Below are positions 1 through 9,106 of a stretch of 64,000 nt of DNA, piece by piece. The stretch's first letter is position 1. Each line of letters opens with the position of its first letter. The DNA comes from Streptomyces viridochromogenes (GTDB lineage: Bacteria; Actinomycetota; Actinomycetes; Streptomycetales; Streptomycetaceae): assembly GCF_001270495.1 (NCBI RefSeq), contig NZ_LGUR01000222.1:3447-67446 (forward strand), in the 5' to 3' direction. A program made the translations under genes and the position numbers. Under the pieces are notes generated by a model. It was given only the letters and a program-made list of their open reading frames with translations. It was not told where the DNA came from and did no database searches.

Positions 1-537
1 CAGCTTCTGGTCCGTGCCCTGCATGACGAGCGGGAAGCCCCCGGAGCACTTCTCCACCGCGTCCGACACGGACTTGAAGGTCTCCTCGGCGCCGTCACCG
101 TCGTAGGAGGAGAGTCCGACGACCGTCATGGTGAGGTCCAACGCGTCGGTGAACGAGTCCTCGAACTCGCCCTCCGTGAGGTCCTCCAGGGACTTGGAGG
201 GGTTGTCGGTGGGCTTCTTCTTGTCCTGCGTGACCATGACGGCCGTCTGCGAGGCCGCATCGCCCGGCGCCTGGCCGCTCATGGCGTAGGCCAGCGGCGT
301 GCACTGCTCCTCGCTGCTCTTGACCTGGTCCTTGGACTTCGGCAGCTGCTTGCCGGACGCGTCCACCTTGTAACCCTTGACATCGCCCTGAGCGATGATC
401 GACTTCTTCAACTCCGCGGCACTGAGCGCCTTCGCGTCAGAACCGGCGGAGTCGCCCCCGCAACCCGTGACAAGGGCGAGCGACAGCACGCTCACGGCAA
501 CCGTGGCGGCTACACGCACGCCCGATGATCTCTTCAT
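1..537 (-). CDS. Secreted lipoprotein, C-terminus outside window
   Basis: The reading frame opens at an ATG at 537 and runs off the left edge of the window, giving 179 visible codons. The N-terminus is a lipoprotein signal: basic residues (MKRSSGVR), a hydrophobic stretch and a lipobox LVTGC with the lipid-acceptor Cys near residue 26, followed by Gly/Ser/Asp-rich linker. The mature part is Lys/Asp/Glu-rich with two further Cys (near residues 80 and 165) that could form a disulfide. I do not recognise a catalytic motif. Streptomyces has many such surface lipoproteins of unknown role; a ligand-binding function is only a guess. Confidence 0.75.
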   Translation of the reverse strand, partial: MKRSSGVRVAATVAVSVLSLALVTGCGGDSAGSDAKALSAAELKKSIIAQGDVKGYKVDASGKQLPKSKDQVKSSEEQCTPLAYAMSGQAPGDAASQTAVMVTQDKKKPTDNPSKSLEDLTEGEFEDSFTDALDLTMTVVGLSSYDGDGAEETFKSVSDAVEKCSGGFPLVMQGTDQKL

Positions 538-579
538 GGGCGGACTATGAAGCCAAGGTGAAGGGAGCGTCAAGCCTAT

Positions 580-918
580 TCAAAATCCGAGACGCTCCCG
601 GCGCACCGAGTAGGCGACGAAGCCCGCGCCCAGCGCGAGGAAGACGGTCCCGCCGACGATGTACGGCGTGGTGTCGAAGCTTCCGGTGTCGGCGAGCCGG
701 GTGCCGTCCCCGGTGGTGTCGTCCGCGCTGTCCGAGGCGGCCCGAGCCTGCTGGGTGACCTGGGTCGTGGGGGTCGCCGAGGGCACCGTTCTCGCCGGTT
801 CGTCGCCTGTCGCGTTCGCGGAGGGCACGAACCACAGGGCGCCCAGCAGGGCTCCCGCGGCGGTGGCGGTCAGCAGCGATCGGCGTGCGGTGGACGACGA
901 TCGGTGAGCGGCGGACAC
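580..918 (-). CDS. LAxTG cell-wall-anchored small protein (sortase substrate)
   Basis: This 112-residue protein has an N-terminal signal sequence (hydrophobic LLTATAAGALLGALW), a short Thr/Ser/Gln/Ala-rich middle and a C-terminal sorting signal: LADTG near residue 76, a hydrophobic helix (VGGTVFLALGAGFVAY) and a terminal basic cluster (RRERLGF). LAxTG is the motif used by class E sortases of Streptomyces, so the protein should be covalently attached to peptidoglycan between Thr and Gly. The mature exposed part is only about 40 residues, too short for an enzyme, so it may be a spacer or a chaplin-like surface component. The start is GTG at 918, preceded by AAGGGG about 11 nt upstream. It lies beside a lipoprotein gene on the same strand. 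Confidence 0.8.
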   Translation of the reverse strand: MSAAHRSSSTARRSLLTATAAGALLGALWFVPSANATGDEPARTVPSATPTTQVTQQARAASDSADDTTGDGTRLADTGSFDTTPYIVGGTVFLALGAGFVAYSVRRERLGF

Positions 919-1027
919 GGAATATCGATCCCCTTGTGGCGCTGGCGAATTGGCCGTGTGGGGCGATGTTAGTGAAAGTCGCGGGTCACGGGAAAGTCAC
1001 GGGAGAAAAGGGTCGTACTCTCCGGGC

Positions 1028-1378
1028 ATGAGTACACCAGAAACCTCACGTTTTGTACGGCTTCGCGTGGAACTCGTCCTCGAAGTGGACGACCAGGACG
1101 CCGTCACCAAGGCCGCGCTGCGCCGGATCGCCGACGACACCACCATGCCGGTCGACGAACGGGCCCACGCCGAGGCCGCTGTGACGGAAGACACTGCGGA
1201 GGCCCTCGCGTATCTCGTTGATCCGTTCGACCTGGTCAGCGAGGTACCGGGGGTTGAGCTGGCGCAGGCATCCTGGTCCAGCGAGCGGATCGAGTACGAC
1301 CCGGATTCGCCCGAGTGGGACCTTGACGAGGATGATGAGGAGGACTTCGACGGCGAAGAGGCCGAGCGGGCCGGCTGA
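1028..1378 (+). CDS. Small acidic protein of unknown function
   Basis: The product has 116 residues with no signal peptide or membrane segment, so it is probably cytoplasmic. The N-terminal two thirds look like a compact alpha/beta domain (FVRLRVELVLEVDDQDAV at the start). The C-terminus is a strongly acidic tail of Asp and Glu. I chose ATG 1028 because it matches a folded start; an upstream GTG at 950 would add a Ser/Gly-rich leader that looks non-coding. A strong hairpin follows the stop codon (1399-1426), so the gene is probably a single transcription unit. Function not recognised. Confidence 0.7.
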   Translation: MSTPETSRFVRLRVELVLEVDDQDAVTKAALRRIADDTTMPVDERAHAEAAVTEDTAEALAYLVDPFDLVSEVPGVELAQASWSSERIEYDPDSPEWDLDEDDEEDFDGEEAERAG

Positions 1379-1398
1379 GGCGTCTTGGGGAAATCGTG

Positions 1399-1426
1399 AC
1401 CCCGGACGGCAACCGCCGCCCGGGGT
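1399..1426 (+). terminator. Intrinsic terminator after the small acidic protein gene
   Basis: ACCCCGG (1399-1405) pairs with CCGGGGT (1420-1426), with further G-C pairs inside the loop, followed by TTCGTCG. It lies 21 nt after the stop codon at 1378 and separates this gene from the L,D-transpeptidase gene. Confidence 0.6.
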
Positions 1427-1598
1427 TTCGTCGTCTCATGGGGCGCACTGACCGACACCCGCACCACCCGCCTCGGCGGAGGTGGCGTGCCCCACACATA
1501 CAAGAGATGTGGAACGGGACGAACCGGTCGTAGCGTTGAAGATCCTTGACGGGGACTCTCGGGGTTTGGGGATTCGGGAACAGATGGAGAAGCGTGTG

Positions 1599-2849
1599 AT
1601 GACGAACAGTAAGCGGCGCAAGGGCCTGACGGTCGCGTCCGCGCTGCTCGGTGGTGTCCTGGTGCTCTCGGCCTGCTCCGGCGGCGACGACAACGCCTCC
1701 GGCAGCGACGGCGGCGACACCTCGCAGTCCAAGGTCGACGAGGCGGCTGCCAAGAAGACCTCCGCGGCCCAGATCAAGATCACGCCCGAGGACGGCACCG
1801 ACAACGCCTCCATCAACAACTCCGCCGCCGTCACCGTGAGCAAGGGCACGCTCACCGAGGTGACGATGACGACCGCCGAGGGCGCCGCGGTCGAGGGCGA
1901 GATATCCGCCGACAAGACCAGCTGGAAGCCCAGCGCCCAGCTGGAGCGCTCCACGACCTACAAGGTCGCCGTGACCGCGAAGGACTCCAAGGGCCTGGAG
2001 GCCCACGAGAACGCCTCCTTCACGACCGTCTCCCCGAACAACAGCTTCCTCGGCTACTTCACGCCGGAGGACGGCTCCACGGTCGGCGTCGGCATGCCCG
2101 TGTCGATCAACTTCGACAAGTCGATCACCAACAAGGCGGCCGTCCAGAAGGGCATCACCGTCTCCGCCACCAGCGGCCAGGAAGTCGTCTGCCACTGGTT
2201 CAACGACACCCGCATGGACTGCCGGCCCGACGAGTACTGGAAGGGCGGCTCGACCGTCACCCTGAAGATGGCCCTGGACGGCGTCGAGGGCGCCGAGGGT
2301 GTCTACGGCGTCCAGGAGAAGACGGTCACCTTCAAGATCGGCCGTAACCAGATCTCGTACGTCGACGCGAAGACCAAGCAGATGAAGGTCACGCAGGACG
2401 GCAAGACGATCAAGACCATTCCGATCTCGGCCGGTTCGCCGGAGAACAAGACCTACGAAGGCATCATGGTGATGTCCGAGAAGTTCAAGGAGACGCGCAT
2501 GAACGGCGCGACCGTGGGCTTCACGGACGACGACGGCAAGGGCGAGTACGACATCAAGGACGTGCCGCACGCCATCCGCCTGTCCAGCTCCGGCACCTTC
2601 ATCCACGGCAACTACTGGGGTGCCAAGTCCATCTTCGGCAGCGTGAACACCAGCCACGGCTGCGTGGGCCTGTCCGACACCAAGGGCGCCAACGACAAGG
2701 GCACCGCGGGCTACTGGTTCTACAACAACTCGATCGTCGGTGACGTCGTGATCGTCCAGAACACCGGCGACAAGACCATCGCCCCGGACAACGGCCTCAA
2801 CGGCTGGAACATGGACTGGGCGCAGTGGAAGGCCGGTTCGGCGGTCTGA
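1599..2849 (+). CDS. L,D-transpeptidase lipoprotein with Ig-like domain (YkuD family)
   Basis: This 416-residue enzyme forms 3-3 cross-links in peptidoglycan outside the membrane. The N-terminus is a lipoprotein signal with lipobox LSACS (Cys about residue 24), followed by a Ser/Gly/Asp linker, about 200 residues of bacterial Ig-like folds (motifs FTPEDGSTVGVGMPV and WKGGSTVTLKM) and a C-terminal YkuD catalytic domain. The catalytic motif is HGN...SHGCVGL; Cys355 is the nucleophile. This layout matches mycobacterial LdtMt2-type enzymes. ATG 1599 is preferred because GGAGA (1586-1590) sits 8 nt upstream; in-frame starts at 1584 (ATG) and 1596 (GTG) are alternatives. A hairpin terminator follows at 2894. 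Confidence 0.92.
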   Translation: MTNSKRRKGLTVASALLGGVLVLSACSGGDDNASGSDGGDTSQSKVDEAAAKKTSAAQIKITPEDGTDNASINNSAAVTVSKGTLTEVTMTTAEGAAVEGEISADKTSWKPSAQLERSTTYKVAVTAKDSKGLEAHENASFTTVSPNNSFLGYFTPEDGSTVGVGMPVSINFDKSITNKAAVQKGITVSATSGQEVVCHWFNDTRMDCRPDEYWKGGSTVTLKMALDGVEGAEGVYGVQEKTVTFKIGRNQISYVDAKTKQMKVTQDGKTIKTIPISAGSPENKTYEGIMVMSEKFKETRMNGATVGFTDDDGKGEYDIKDVPHAIRLSSSGTFIHGNYWGAKSIFGSVNTSHGCVGLSDTKGANDKGTAGYWFYNNSIVGDVVIVQNTGDKTIAPDNGLNGWNMDWAQWKAGSAV

Positions 2850-2893
2850 CCGACCCGACGGGCACAGCAGCCCCACAGCTCTCCCACACAGAG

Positions 2894-2921
2894 CCGATGC
2901 CGCCCTCAGGGGCGGCATCGG
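2894..2921 (+). terminator. Intrinsic terminator after L,D-transpeptidase gene
   Basis: CCGATGCCGCCC (2894-2905) and GGGCGGCATCGG (2910-2921) form a perfect 12-bp stem with a TCAG loop, followed by TGTTT. Confidence 0.8.
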
Positions 2922-3007
2922 TGTTTCCGGGCCGGGTCTCAGCCTTCTCATCCTCCTCTTATCCCGGCCTTATCTCTTCATCACGCGCCGTCCCTACCTT
3001 GCGGCGC

Positions 3008-4492
3008 ATGTTCTTCACCTATCTGAGGCGCGAGCTGCGCCGCCGCAGAAAGGCGGCCCTCGTCGTCGCCTCTGGACTGGCGCTGGGAATCGCGCTGGTC
3101 ATCGTGGTCAACTCCGTGTCCTCCGGCATGAGCAAGGCCCAGGACAAGGTCCTGCAGTCCCTGTACGGCCTGGGCACGGACATGACCGTCACCAAGGCCG
3201 CCGAGCCGGCCGCGAACAGCTCCGAGCGGCCGCGCTTCCAGTTCGACGCGCGGGACAGCGACTCCGACGAGGAGCAGAGCACCGACCGGGTGATGGTCCA
3301 GGGCTTCCAGACGCTGGCGAGCTCGACCGTCACCAAGGTCGGCTCGCAGACCGGTGTCTCGGACGCGGTCGGCGGTCTGAGCCTTCAGGTCATCAAGGTC
3401 AGCGGGCAGTTCACGCGGGGTCAGTTCCAGCAGGACCAGAGCGGCAGCGGTGGCCAGCAGGGCGGCGGCCCCGGCCAGGGCGGCGGTGGTGGCAGCAGCC
3501 GGCCGCAGGGTGAAGTGCGGGGTGGCGGCGCCGACTTCGACGTCAACAACTACTCCGTCTACGGCGCCGACGTCACCAAGCCGGCGCTCGGTCCGCTGAC
3601 CTCGTCGAAGATCACCAGCGGCCGTACGTTCAAGACGACGGAGACCGACGCCAAGGTGGTCGTGGCCGACACCTCCTACGCCAAGGAGAAGAAGCTCAAG
3701 GTCGGCTCGACGGTCACCATCAAGGGCACCAAGTTCAAGGTGATCGGCATCGCCACGCCCGACAGCGGGGACGCGGCCGCCAACCTCTACATCCCGCTGC
3801 AGCGGGCGCAGACGCTCGCCGACGCGAAGGACAAGGTCACCACGATCTACGTCAAGGCGACCGACTCCCAGCGGATCGACTCCGTCAAGTCGACGATCCA
3901 GAAGAACATCTCCGGTACGACGGTGACGACCTCCGCCGATCTCGCGGACACGGTGTCCGGCTCCCTGTCCACGGCGTCCTCGCTGGCGACGAGTGTGGGC
4001 AAGTGGCTGTCCATCGCGGTGCTCGTGGCGGCCTTCCTGGTCGCCGGTCTGCTCACCTCCTCGGCGGTCTCCCGCCGGGTGCGGGAGTTCGGGACGCTGA
4101 AGGCGCTGGGGTGGAAGTCGGGGCGGGTGACCCGGCAGGTGGTCGGCGAGGCCGTGGTCAACGGGTTGCTCGGCGGTGCGTTGGGTATCGCGGTCGGGCT
4201 GGCGGGCGCGTATGTCGTGACCGCGATCAGCCCGACGCTGCAGGCCCAGTTGGGCGGCGGTGGCGGTGGCGGTGGCATGGGCGGTGGCCCGGCAGGCGGC
4301 GGCTTCGGGGACGGACCTGGTCGGCAGACGGCGAGCACGACGCTGGACGTCGCGCTGACGGCACCGGTCAGCCTCACGACGGTTGCGCTCGCGGTCGGCC
4401 TCGCGGTGACGGGTGGGCTGATCGCCGGTGCCTTCGGCGGCTGGCGGGCGTCCCGGCTCCGCCCGGCGGACGCACTGCGCCGCGTCGAGTAG
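3008..4492 (+). CDS. ABC transporter permease, MacB/FtsX type
   Basis: The 494-residue protein has one N-terminal membrane helix (about residues 20-42), a large external domain and three C-terminal helices, the topology of MacB/FtsX-family permeases. A conserved FtsX-type segment (VREFGTLKALGW) lies between the second and third helices. Two Gly-rich low-complexity stretches (about residues 143-165 in the external domain and 416-435 near the C-terminus) are lineage-specific insertions. The next gene on the same strand encodes the matching ATPase, but 345 bp of repeat-rich DNA separates them. Such pairs export peptides, lipoproteins or antibiotics; the substrate cannot be read here. The start ATG 3008 directly precedes the typical Tyr/Arg-rich cytoplasmic N-terminus. 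Confidence 0.88.
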   Translation: MFFTYLRRELRRRRKAALVVASGLALGIALVIVVNSVSSGMSKAQDKVLQSLYGLGTDMTVTKAAEPAANSSERPRFQFDARDSDSDEEQSTDRVMVQGFQTLASSTVTKVGSQTGVSDAVGGLSLQVIKVSGQFTRGQFQQDQSGSGGQQGGGPGQGGGGGSSRPQGEVRGGGADFDVNNYSVYGADVTKPALGPLTSSKITSGRTFKTTETDAKVVVADTSYAKEKKLKVGSTVTIKGTKFKVIGIATPDSGDAAANLYIPLQRAQTLADAKDKVTTIYVKATDSQRIDSVKSTIQKNISGTTVTTSADLADTVSGSLSTASSLATSVGKWLSIAVLVAAFLVAGLLTSSAVSRRVREFGTLKALGWKSGRVTRQVVGEAVVNGLLGGALGIAVGLAGAYVVTAISPTLQAQLGGGGGGGGMGGGPAGGGFGDGPGRQTASTTLDVALTAPVSLTTVALAVGLAVTGGLIAGAFGGWRASRLRPADALRRVE

Positions 4493-4837
4493 CTGACGCC
4501 GGGGACTTCGGCTGCGGGCAGTGGAGGGCTGGTCGCGCAGTTTCCCGCGCCCCTGGGCGTTGCAGTCCCGCCACCCCCACAGCCAGCCACCCAACGGTGC
4601 CGCCCCGCCCTCAGAGGCGCGGAGAACTGAGCGATCGACCCCCACCCAAGCCCCTAGGGGCGCCCCACCAACCCGCAGCCGAAGTGGATTGCGACGCCCC
4701 GCAGTCATGGCCGACGGGACTGCACCCCCCTGGGGGCGCGGAGAACTGAGCGATCGACCCCCGCCCAGCCGCAGTCGCAAACGATCCGAGCCACCCCCGA
4801 AGCCCACGCAACCCCACCCCACCCAGGAGCACCCACC
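4493..4837. repeat. Gene-free block of dispersed intergenic repeats
   Basis: No gene is visible in these 345 bases. A perfect 27-bp direct repeat occurs at 4617-4643 and 4736-4762 (GCGCGGAGAACTGAGCGATC and onward). The words GGCTGGTCGCGC (4527-4538) and CCCGCGCCCCT (4544-4554) lie upstream in the opposite sense and resemble the reverse complement of the same element. The two words recur in the same order inside the kinase gene at 55704-55755. This fits a dispersed Streptomyces intergenic repeat family. Confidence 0.7.
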
Positions 4838-5521
4838 ATGTACGACCTCAGAAGCGTCACCAAGCGCTACACCCGAGGCAAGGACACCGTCCACGCCCTC
4901 GACGGAGTCGATCTCACCATCGCCGACGGCGACCGGCTCGTCATTCAGGGCCCCACCGGCGGCGGCAAGTCCACCCTCCTTCAGATGCTGGGCGGACTCG
5001 ACCGGCCCACCGCAGGTGAAGTCGTCCTCGACGGCACCGACTTGGCCAAGCTCTCCGAAGCCCGGCTGACAAGAGTCCGCAGTGAGAACATCGGCTTCGT
5101 CTTCCAGTCCTTCAACCTCATCCCCACCCTCACCGCACAGGAGAACGTCGAGACCGCCCTCGTCCCCCTCGGCGTGAAGCCGAAGGAACGGCGCGAACGG
5201 GCCGCCGAGGCACTCGAGTCGGTCGGGCTGGGGGAGCGGCTCGGACACCTGCCCTCCGAGATGTCCGGAGGACAGCAACAGCGCGTCGCCATCGCCCGCG
5301 CACTCGTCAAGCAGCCCAAGGTGCTGCTCGCCGACGAACCCACCGGAAACCTCGACGAGTCGATGCGCGACGAGATCATGGACGTACTCGAACGCATGTG
5401 GAAGGAACTCGGTTTGACCTTCGTCATGGTCACCCACGACTCGGCGATCGCGAAAAAGGCCCCACGCGTGGCGACCATCCGCAAGGGACGCATCAGTGTC
5501 AAGGAGAACGCGGGGGCGTAA
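4838..5521 (+). CDS. ABC transporter ATP-binding protein, LolD/MacB type
   Basis: This 227-residue ATPase has Walker A GPTGGGKS (residues 38-45), Q-loop FQSFNLI, signature MSGGQQQR, Walker B VLLADEP and the switch His in VTHD. It belongs to the LolD/MacB/FtsE branch that works with the permease encoded just upstream. The ATG at 4838 is preceded by CAGGAGCACCCACC. Together the two genes should form a two-component mechanotransmission-type transporter; no periplasmic adaptor is encoded next to them. Short C-terminus ends in Lys/Glu-rich residues with no extra domain. Confidence 0.93.
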   Translation: MYDLRSVTKRYTRGKDTVHALDGVDLTIADGDRLVIQGPTGGGKSTLLQMLGGLDRPTAGEVVLDGTDLAKLSEARLTRVRSENIGFVFQSFNLIPTLTAQENVETALVPLGVKPKERRERAAEALESVGLGERLGHLPSEMSGGQQQRVAIARALVKQPKVLLADEPTGNLDESMRDEIMDVLERMWKELGLTFVMVTHDSAIAKKAPRVATIRKGRISVKENAGA

Positions 5522-5714
5522 CCCGGCGACTGCGTAACGGAGTTCGCGCCGTCGCGTAACAGTCGTCCGGCGTGCTTCTTACCTTCTTCTCATGTATTGG
5601 CTGCCTGATCACCCCTCGGCATACTGCGTATTCCGGGGGGTGACGCGCATGCGTACGTGACTTCCTCCGGCCGGGTGAACGGGAATTCGCCCGGACCTTC
5701 TGCAAGGGGGAAAC

Positions 5715-8700
5715 TTGCGCAGAAAAGTCAAAAGAGTATGCGCCGCCTCTGTCGCCACGGCGGCGGCCGTCGCCCTCGCCGCGGGCATGACCAGCCCGGC
5801 GTCGGCCGAACCGGAGCAGCGCCCGTCCGGCGCCGCTGCCTCGCCCACGTCCCCGCACCGCATCACCCTGATCACGGGTGACCGGGTCTCCGTCGACTCC
5901 AAGGGCCGGGTGGTCGGCCTGGAGCGGGCGAAGGGGCGCGAGAACATAGCCGTGAAGATCCGGAAGGCCGACGGGCACACGCTCGTGATCCCGGCCGACG
6001 CGGCCCAGCTGGTCGCCGCGGGCAAGCTCGACCAGCGGCTGTTCGACATCACCGAACTCAACAAGTCCGCGACCCGAACCTCCCAGGCCAAGGGCCTGAA
6101 GGTCATCGTCGGCTACCAGGGCGGAGCGGCCGGCGCCAAGGCGGACGTCCGTGACGCGGGCAAGCTCCGCCGCACCCTGAAGTCCCTGAACGCGGACGCG
6201 GTGCAGACCCCGCACCAGGACACGCCCGAACTGTGGGACGCGCTCACCAACGGCGACCGGACGGCCTCCGGCATCGCGCACGTCTGGCTCGACGGCGTCC
6301 GCAAGGCCAGCCTCGACACGTCCGTGGCGCAGATCGGCGCCCCCAAGGCGTGGTCGGCCGGCTACGACGGCAAGGGCGTCAAGATCGCCGTCCTGGACAC
6401 CGGCGTGGACGCCACCCACCCGGACCTCAAGGACCAGGTGATCGCGGCCAAGAACTTCACCCCGGCCGCCACCACGGACGACAAGGTCGGCCACGGTACG
6501 CACGTCGCGTCCATCGCGGCAGGCACCGGTGCCAAGTCCGGCGGCAAGTACAAGGGTGTGGCGCCCGGTGCCGACATCCTCGCCGGCAAGGTCCTCGACG
6601 ACACCGGCTCCGGTGACGACTCCGGCATCCTCGCCGGCATGGAGTGGGCCGCCGAACAGGGCGCCCAGATCGTCAACATGAGCCTCGGCGGCGGCGACAC
6701 CCCGGAGATCGACCCGCTGGAGGCGGCGGTCAACAAGCTGTCCGCCGAGAAGGGGATCCTGTTCGCGATCGCGGCGGGCAACTCCGGGCCGGAGACGGTC
6801 GGTTCGCCGGGCAGCGCGGACGCCGCGCTCACGGTCGGCGCCGTCGACGACAAGGACGTCCTCGCTCCCTGGTCCAGCACCGGCCCGCGGGTCGGCGACG
6901 GCACGATCAAGCCCGACGTGACCGCGCCGGGCGTGGCCATCACGGCGGCGTCCGCCAAGGGCAGCCTCATCGAGCAGGAGGTCGGCGAGAACCCGCCCGG
7001 CTACCTGACCATCGAGGGCACGTCGATGGCGACCCCGCATGTCGCGGGCGCGGCGGCGATCCTCAAGCAGCAGCACCCGGACTGGACGTACGCCGAGCTG
7101 AAGGGCGCGCTGACCGGTTCCACCAAGGGCGGCAAGTACACGCCGTTCCAGCAGGGTTCGGGCCGGATCCAGGTCGACAAGGCCATCAAGCAGAGCGTGA
7201 TCGCCGACCCGGTGTCGGTGAGCTTCGGTGTGCAGCAGTGGCCGCACACCGACGACAAGCCGGTCAGCAAGGAGCTGACGTACCGCAATCTCGGTACGAA
7301 GGACGTCACGCTCACGCTGGCCGCGACGGCCACCAACCCCAAGGGCCAGGCGGCCCCCGAGGGCTTCTTCAAGCTCGGTGCGACGAAGGTGACGGTCCCG
7401 GCGGGCGGCAAGGCATCCGTCGACTTCACCGTCGACACCAGGCTGGGCGGCACCGTCGACGGCGCCTACTCCGCTTATGTGACGGCGACGGGCGGCGGGC
7501 AGAGCGTCCGTACGGGCGCCGCGGTGCAGCGCGAGATCGAGTCGTACGACGTCACCGTCCAGCACATCGGCAAGGACGGCAAGCCGGCCCCGGAGTACCT
7601 CACGGACCTGTTCGGCTACTCCGACCTGGCGAAGGACCGCTACTACCAGGTGCCGCTCGCCGAGGCCGGCACCACGAAGATGCGGCTGCCCAAGGGCACG
7701 TATCTGCTGGACGCCTGGATCGCCAAGGACTGGGTGAACATGGAGGGCGGCCTCGACTGGCTGGTCCAGCCGAAGCTGAGCGTCACCAAGAACACCTCGG
7801 TGACGATCGACGCCCGCACGACCAGGTCGGCCGACATCACGGTGCCGGACACGCAGGCCAAGCAGGTGCTCGCCAGCACGAACTACTTCTACGCCCCGGC
7901 GGTCGTCAGCATCGGTGCCGTGCACGACTCCTTCGCCAACCTGCGCCTGGCACACCTGGGCCCGGAGGTCGCGAGCGGTCTCACCCAGACCTGGAACGGG
8001 CAGTGGACCAAGGGTGCCGACACCGAGTACGACGTCGCCACCACCGCCAAGGTCAAGAAGATCCAGGGCGACAAGGTCCGCCACTTCAAGGCGGCCGAGC
8101 TGGCCAAGGTGAAGAACAACCTCGGTGCCGCGGCTCCCGGCAAGACCGGTGGGCTGCTGCCCTTGGGCGTCTTCCCCGACGACGTCGTCTTCGCCGCGCC
8201 GGTCGAGCAGAAGCTGCCGGGCTCGCGGACGGTGTACCTGTCGACGTCGGACAAGGTCCAGTGGACGTTCGACCTGGAGCAGTACGCCGGTAAGGACGCG
8301 GACGGCTTGTCGATCGTCGACGCGTACTACACGCTGGGCACGCCGCAGACCTTCAAGGCGGGCCAGAGCTACTCGAAGACCTTCAACACGGCGGTCTTCG
8401 GCCCGCACATCAACAAGGAGTTCGGTCTGTTCCGGGAGGGCAACGAGATCTACGGCTCGCTGCCGCTGTTCGCCGACGCCAACAAGCACGCGGGCTCGTC
8501 CGAGTTCACCGCGGTGACCACCAACCTGTACCGCAACGGCACCAAGGTCGGCACCAACGAAGACCCGCTGTTCGGTGAGCCGTTCAAGGTCCCGGCCGGG
8601 GACGCCGAGTACAAGCTGACGACCTCGGTCAAGCGGAGCGTCAAGGTCGCGGCGGCCTCCACGCGGATCGACGCGAGCTGGACCTTCCGCTCCAAGAAGC

Positions 8701-9023
8701 CGTCCACCGACCAGGTCACGCTTCCGGCCTCCACGGTTCGCTTCAACGCCAAGACGGGCCTGGACAGCCGGGTCGAGGCGGACAAGAAGGTGACGTTCCC
8801 GGTCACCGTCGTGGGCTCGGCCGCGGGCAGCAACCTGAAGTCGCTGCATGTGTACGTGTCGTACGACTACGGCCAGAGCTGGAAGAAGCTCGACGTCAGG
8901 AACGGCAAGATCACCGTGAAGAACCCGGCGAAGGGGAAGGCCGTCTCCTTCCACGCCAAGATCGCCGACAAGAAGGGCAACAAGTCGACGATCTCGATCT
9001 ACAACGCGTATTACGGCAAGTGA
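5715..9023 (+). CDS. Secreted subtilisin-like serine protease (S8), large
   Basis: The 1102-residue protease has a basic N-terminus, a hydrophobic signal core ending in ASA near residue 34, a propeptide and an S8 catalytic domain with the triad Asp228 (VLDTGVD), His260 (GHGTHVAS) and Ser437 (GTSMATPH). About 600 residues of beta-rich accessory domains follow and end in a Lys-rich segment. It should degrade extracellular protein. The start is TTG 5715: it is the only start compatible with the Arg/Lys-rich signal peptide, and AAGGGGG (5704-5710) stands 4 nt upstream; the nearby ATG at 5738 is out of frame. A strong hairpin follows the gene at 9051. Confidence 0.93.
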   Translation: MRRKVKRVCAASVATAAAVALAAGMTSPASAEPEQRPSGAAASPTSPHRITLITGDRVSVDSKGRVVGLERAKGRENIAVKIRKADGHTLVIPADAAQLVAAGKLDQRLFDITELNKSATRTSQAKGLKVIVGYQGGAAGAKADVRDAGKLRRTLKSLNADAVQTPHQDTPELWDALTNGDRTASGIAHVWLDGVRKASLDTSVAQIGAPKAWSAGYDGKGVKIAVLDTGVDATHPDLKDQVIAAKNFTPAATTDDKVGHGTHVASIAAGTGAKSGGKYKGVAPGADILAGKVLDDTGSGDDSGILAGMEWAAEQGAQIVNMSLGGGDTPEIDPLEAAVNKLSAEKGILFAIAAGNSGPETVGSPGSADAALTVGAVDDKDVLAPWSSTGPRVGDGTIKPDVTAPGVAITAASAKGSLIEQEVGENPPGYLTIEGTSMATPHVAGAAAILKQQHPDWTYAELKGALTGSTKGGKYTPFQQGSGRIQVDKAIKQSVIADPVSVSFGVQQWPHTDDKPVSKELTYRNLGTKDVTLTLAATATNPKGQAAPEGFFKLGATKVTVPAGGKASVDFTVDTRLGGTVDGAYSAYVTATGGGQSVRTGAAVQREIESYDVTVQHIGKDGKPAPEYLTDLFGYSDLAKDRYYQVPLAEAGTTKMRLPKGTYLLDAWIAKDWVNMEGGLDWLVQPKLSVTKNTSVTIDARTTRSADITVPDTQAKQVLASTNYFYAPAVVSIGAVHDSFANLRLAHLGPEVASGLTQTWNGQWTKGADTEYDVATTAKVKKIQGDKVRHFKAAELAKVKNNLGAAAPGKTGGLLPLGVFPDDVVFAAPVEQKLPGSRTVYLSTSDKVQWTFDLEQYAGKDADGLSIVDAYYTLGTPQTFKAGQSYSKTFNTAVFGPHINKEFGLFREGNEIYGSLPLFADANKHAGSSEFTAVTTNLYRNGTKVGTNEDPLFGEPFKVPAGDAEYKLTTSVKRSVKVAAASTRIDASWTFRSKKPSTDQVTLPASTVRFNAKTGLDSRVEADKKVTFPVTVVGSAAGSNLKSLHVYVSYDYGQSWKKLDVRNGKITVKNPAKGKAVSFHAKIADKKGNKSTISIYNAYYGK

Positions 9024-9050
9024 TCCGGTGGCGGATATCTGAGCCATGAG

Positions 9051-9091
9051 CGAACCGCCCGCCGGAAGTGCAGCTTCCGGCGGGCGGTTCG
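9051..9091 (+). terminator. Strong hairpin between protease and haemoglobin fusion gene
   Basis: An 18-bp perfect stem (9051-9068 with 9074-9091, loop TGCAG) followed by TGTTT lies 27 nt after the protease stop and ends only 15 nt before the start codon of the next gene. It looks like an intrinsic terminator, but its position could also make it a 5' leader structure of the downstream gene. Confidence 0.75.
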
Positions 9092-9106
9092 TGTTTCCGT
9101 GAGGCC

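Noticed and set aside
2981..5437. Long antisense frame across the ABC permease, repeat block and ATPase
   Set aside because: The real genes on the plus strand explain the region and the antisense product has no domain features.
5499..9047. Very long open frame antisense to the subtilase gene
   Set aside because: It is a GC-bias shadow: the plus strand has a full S8 protease with signal peptide and triad, while the antisense protein is an Arg/Val/Gly-rich sequence without motifs.
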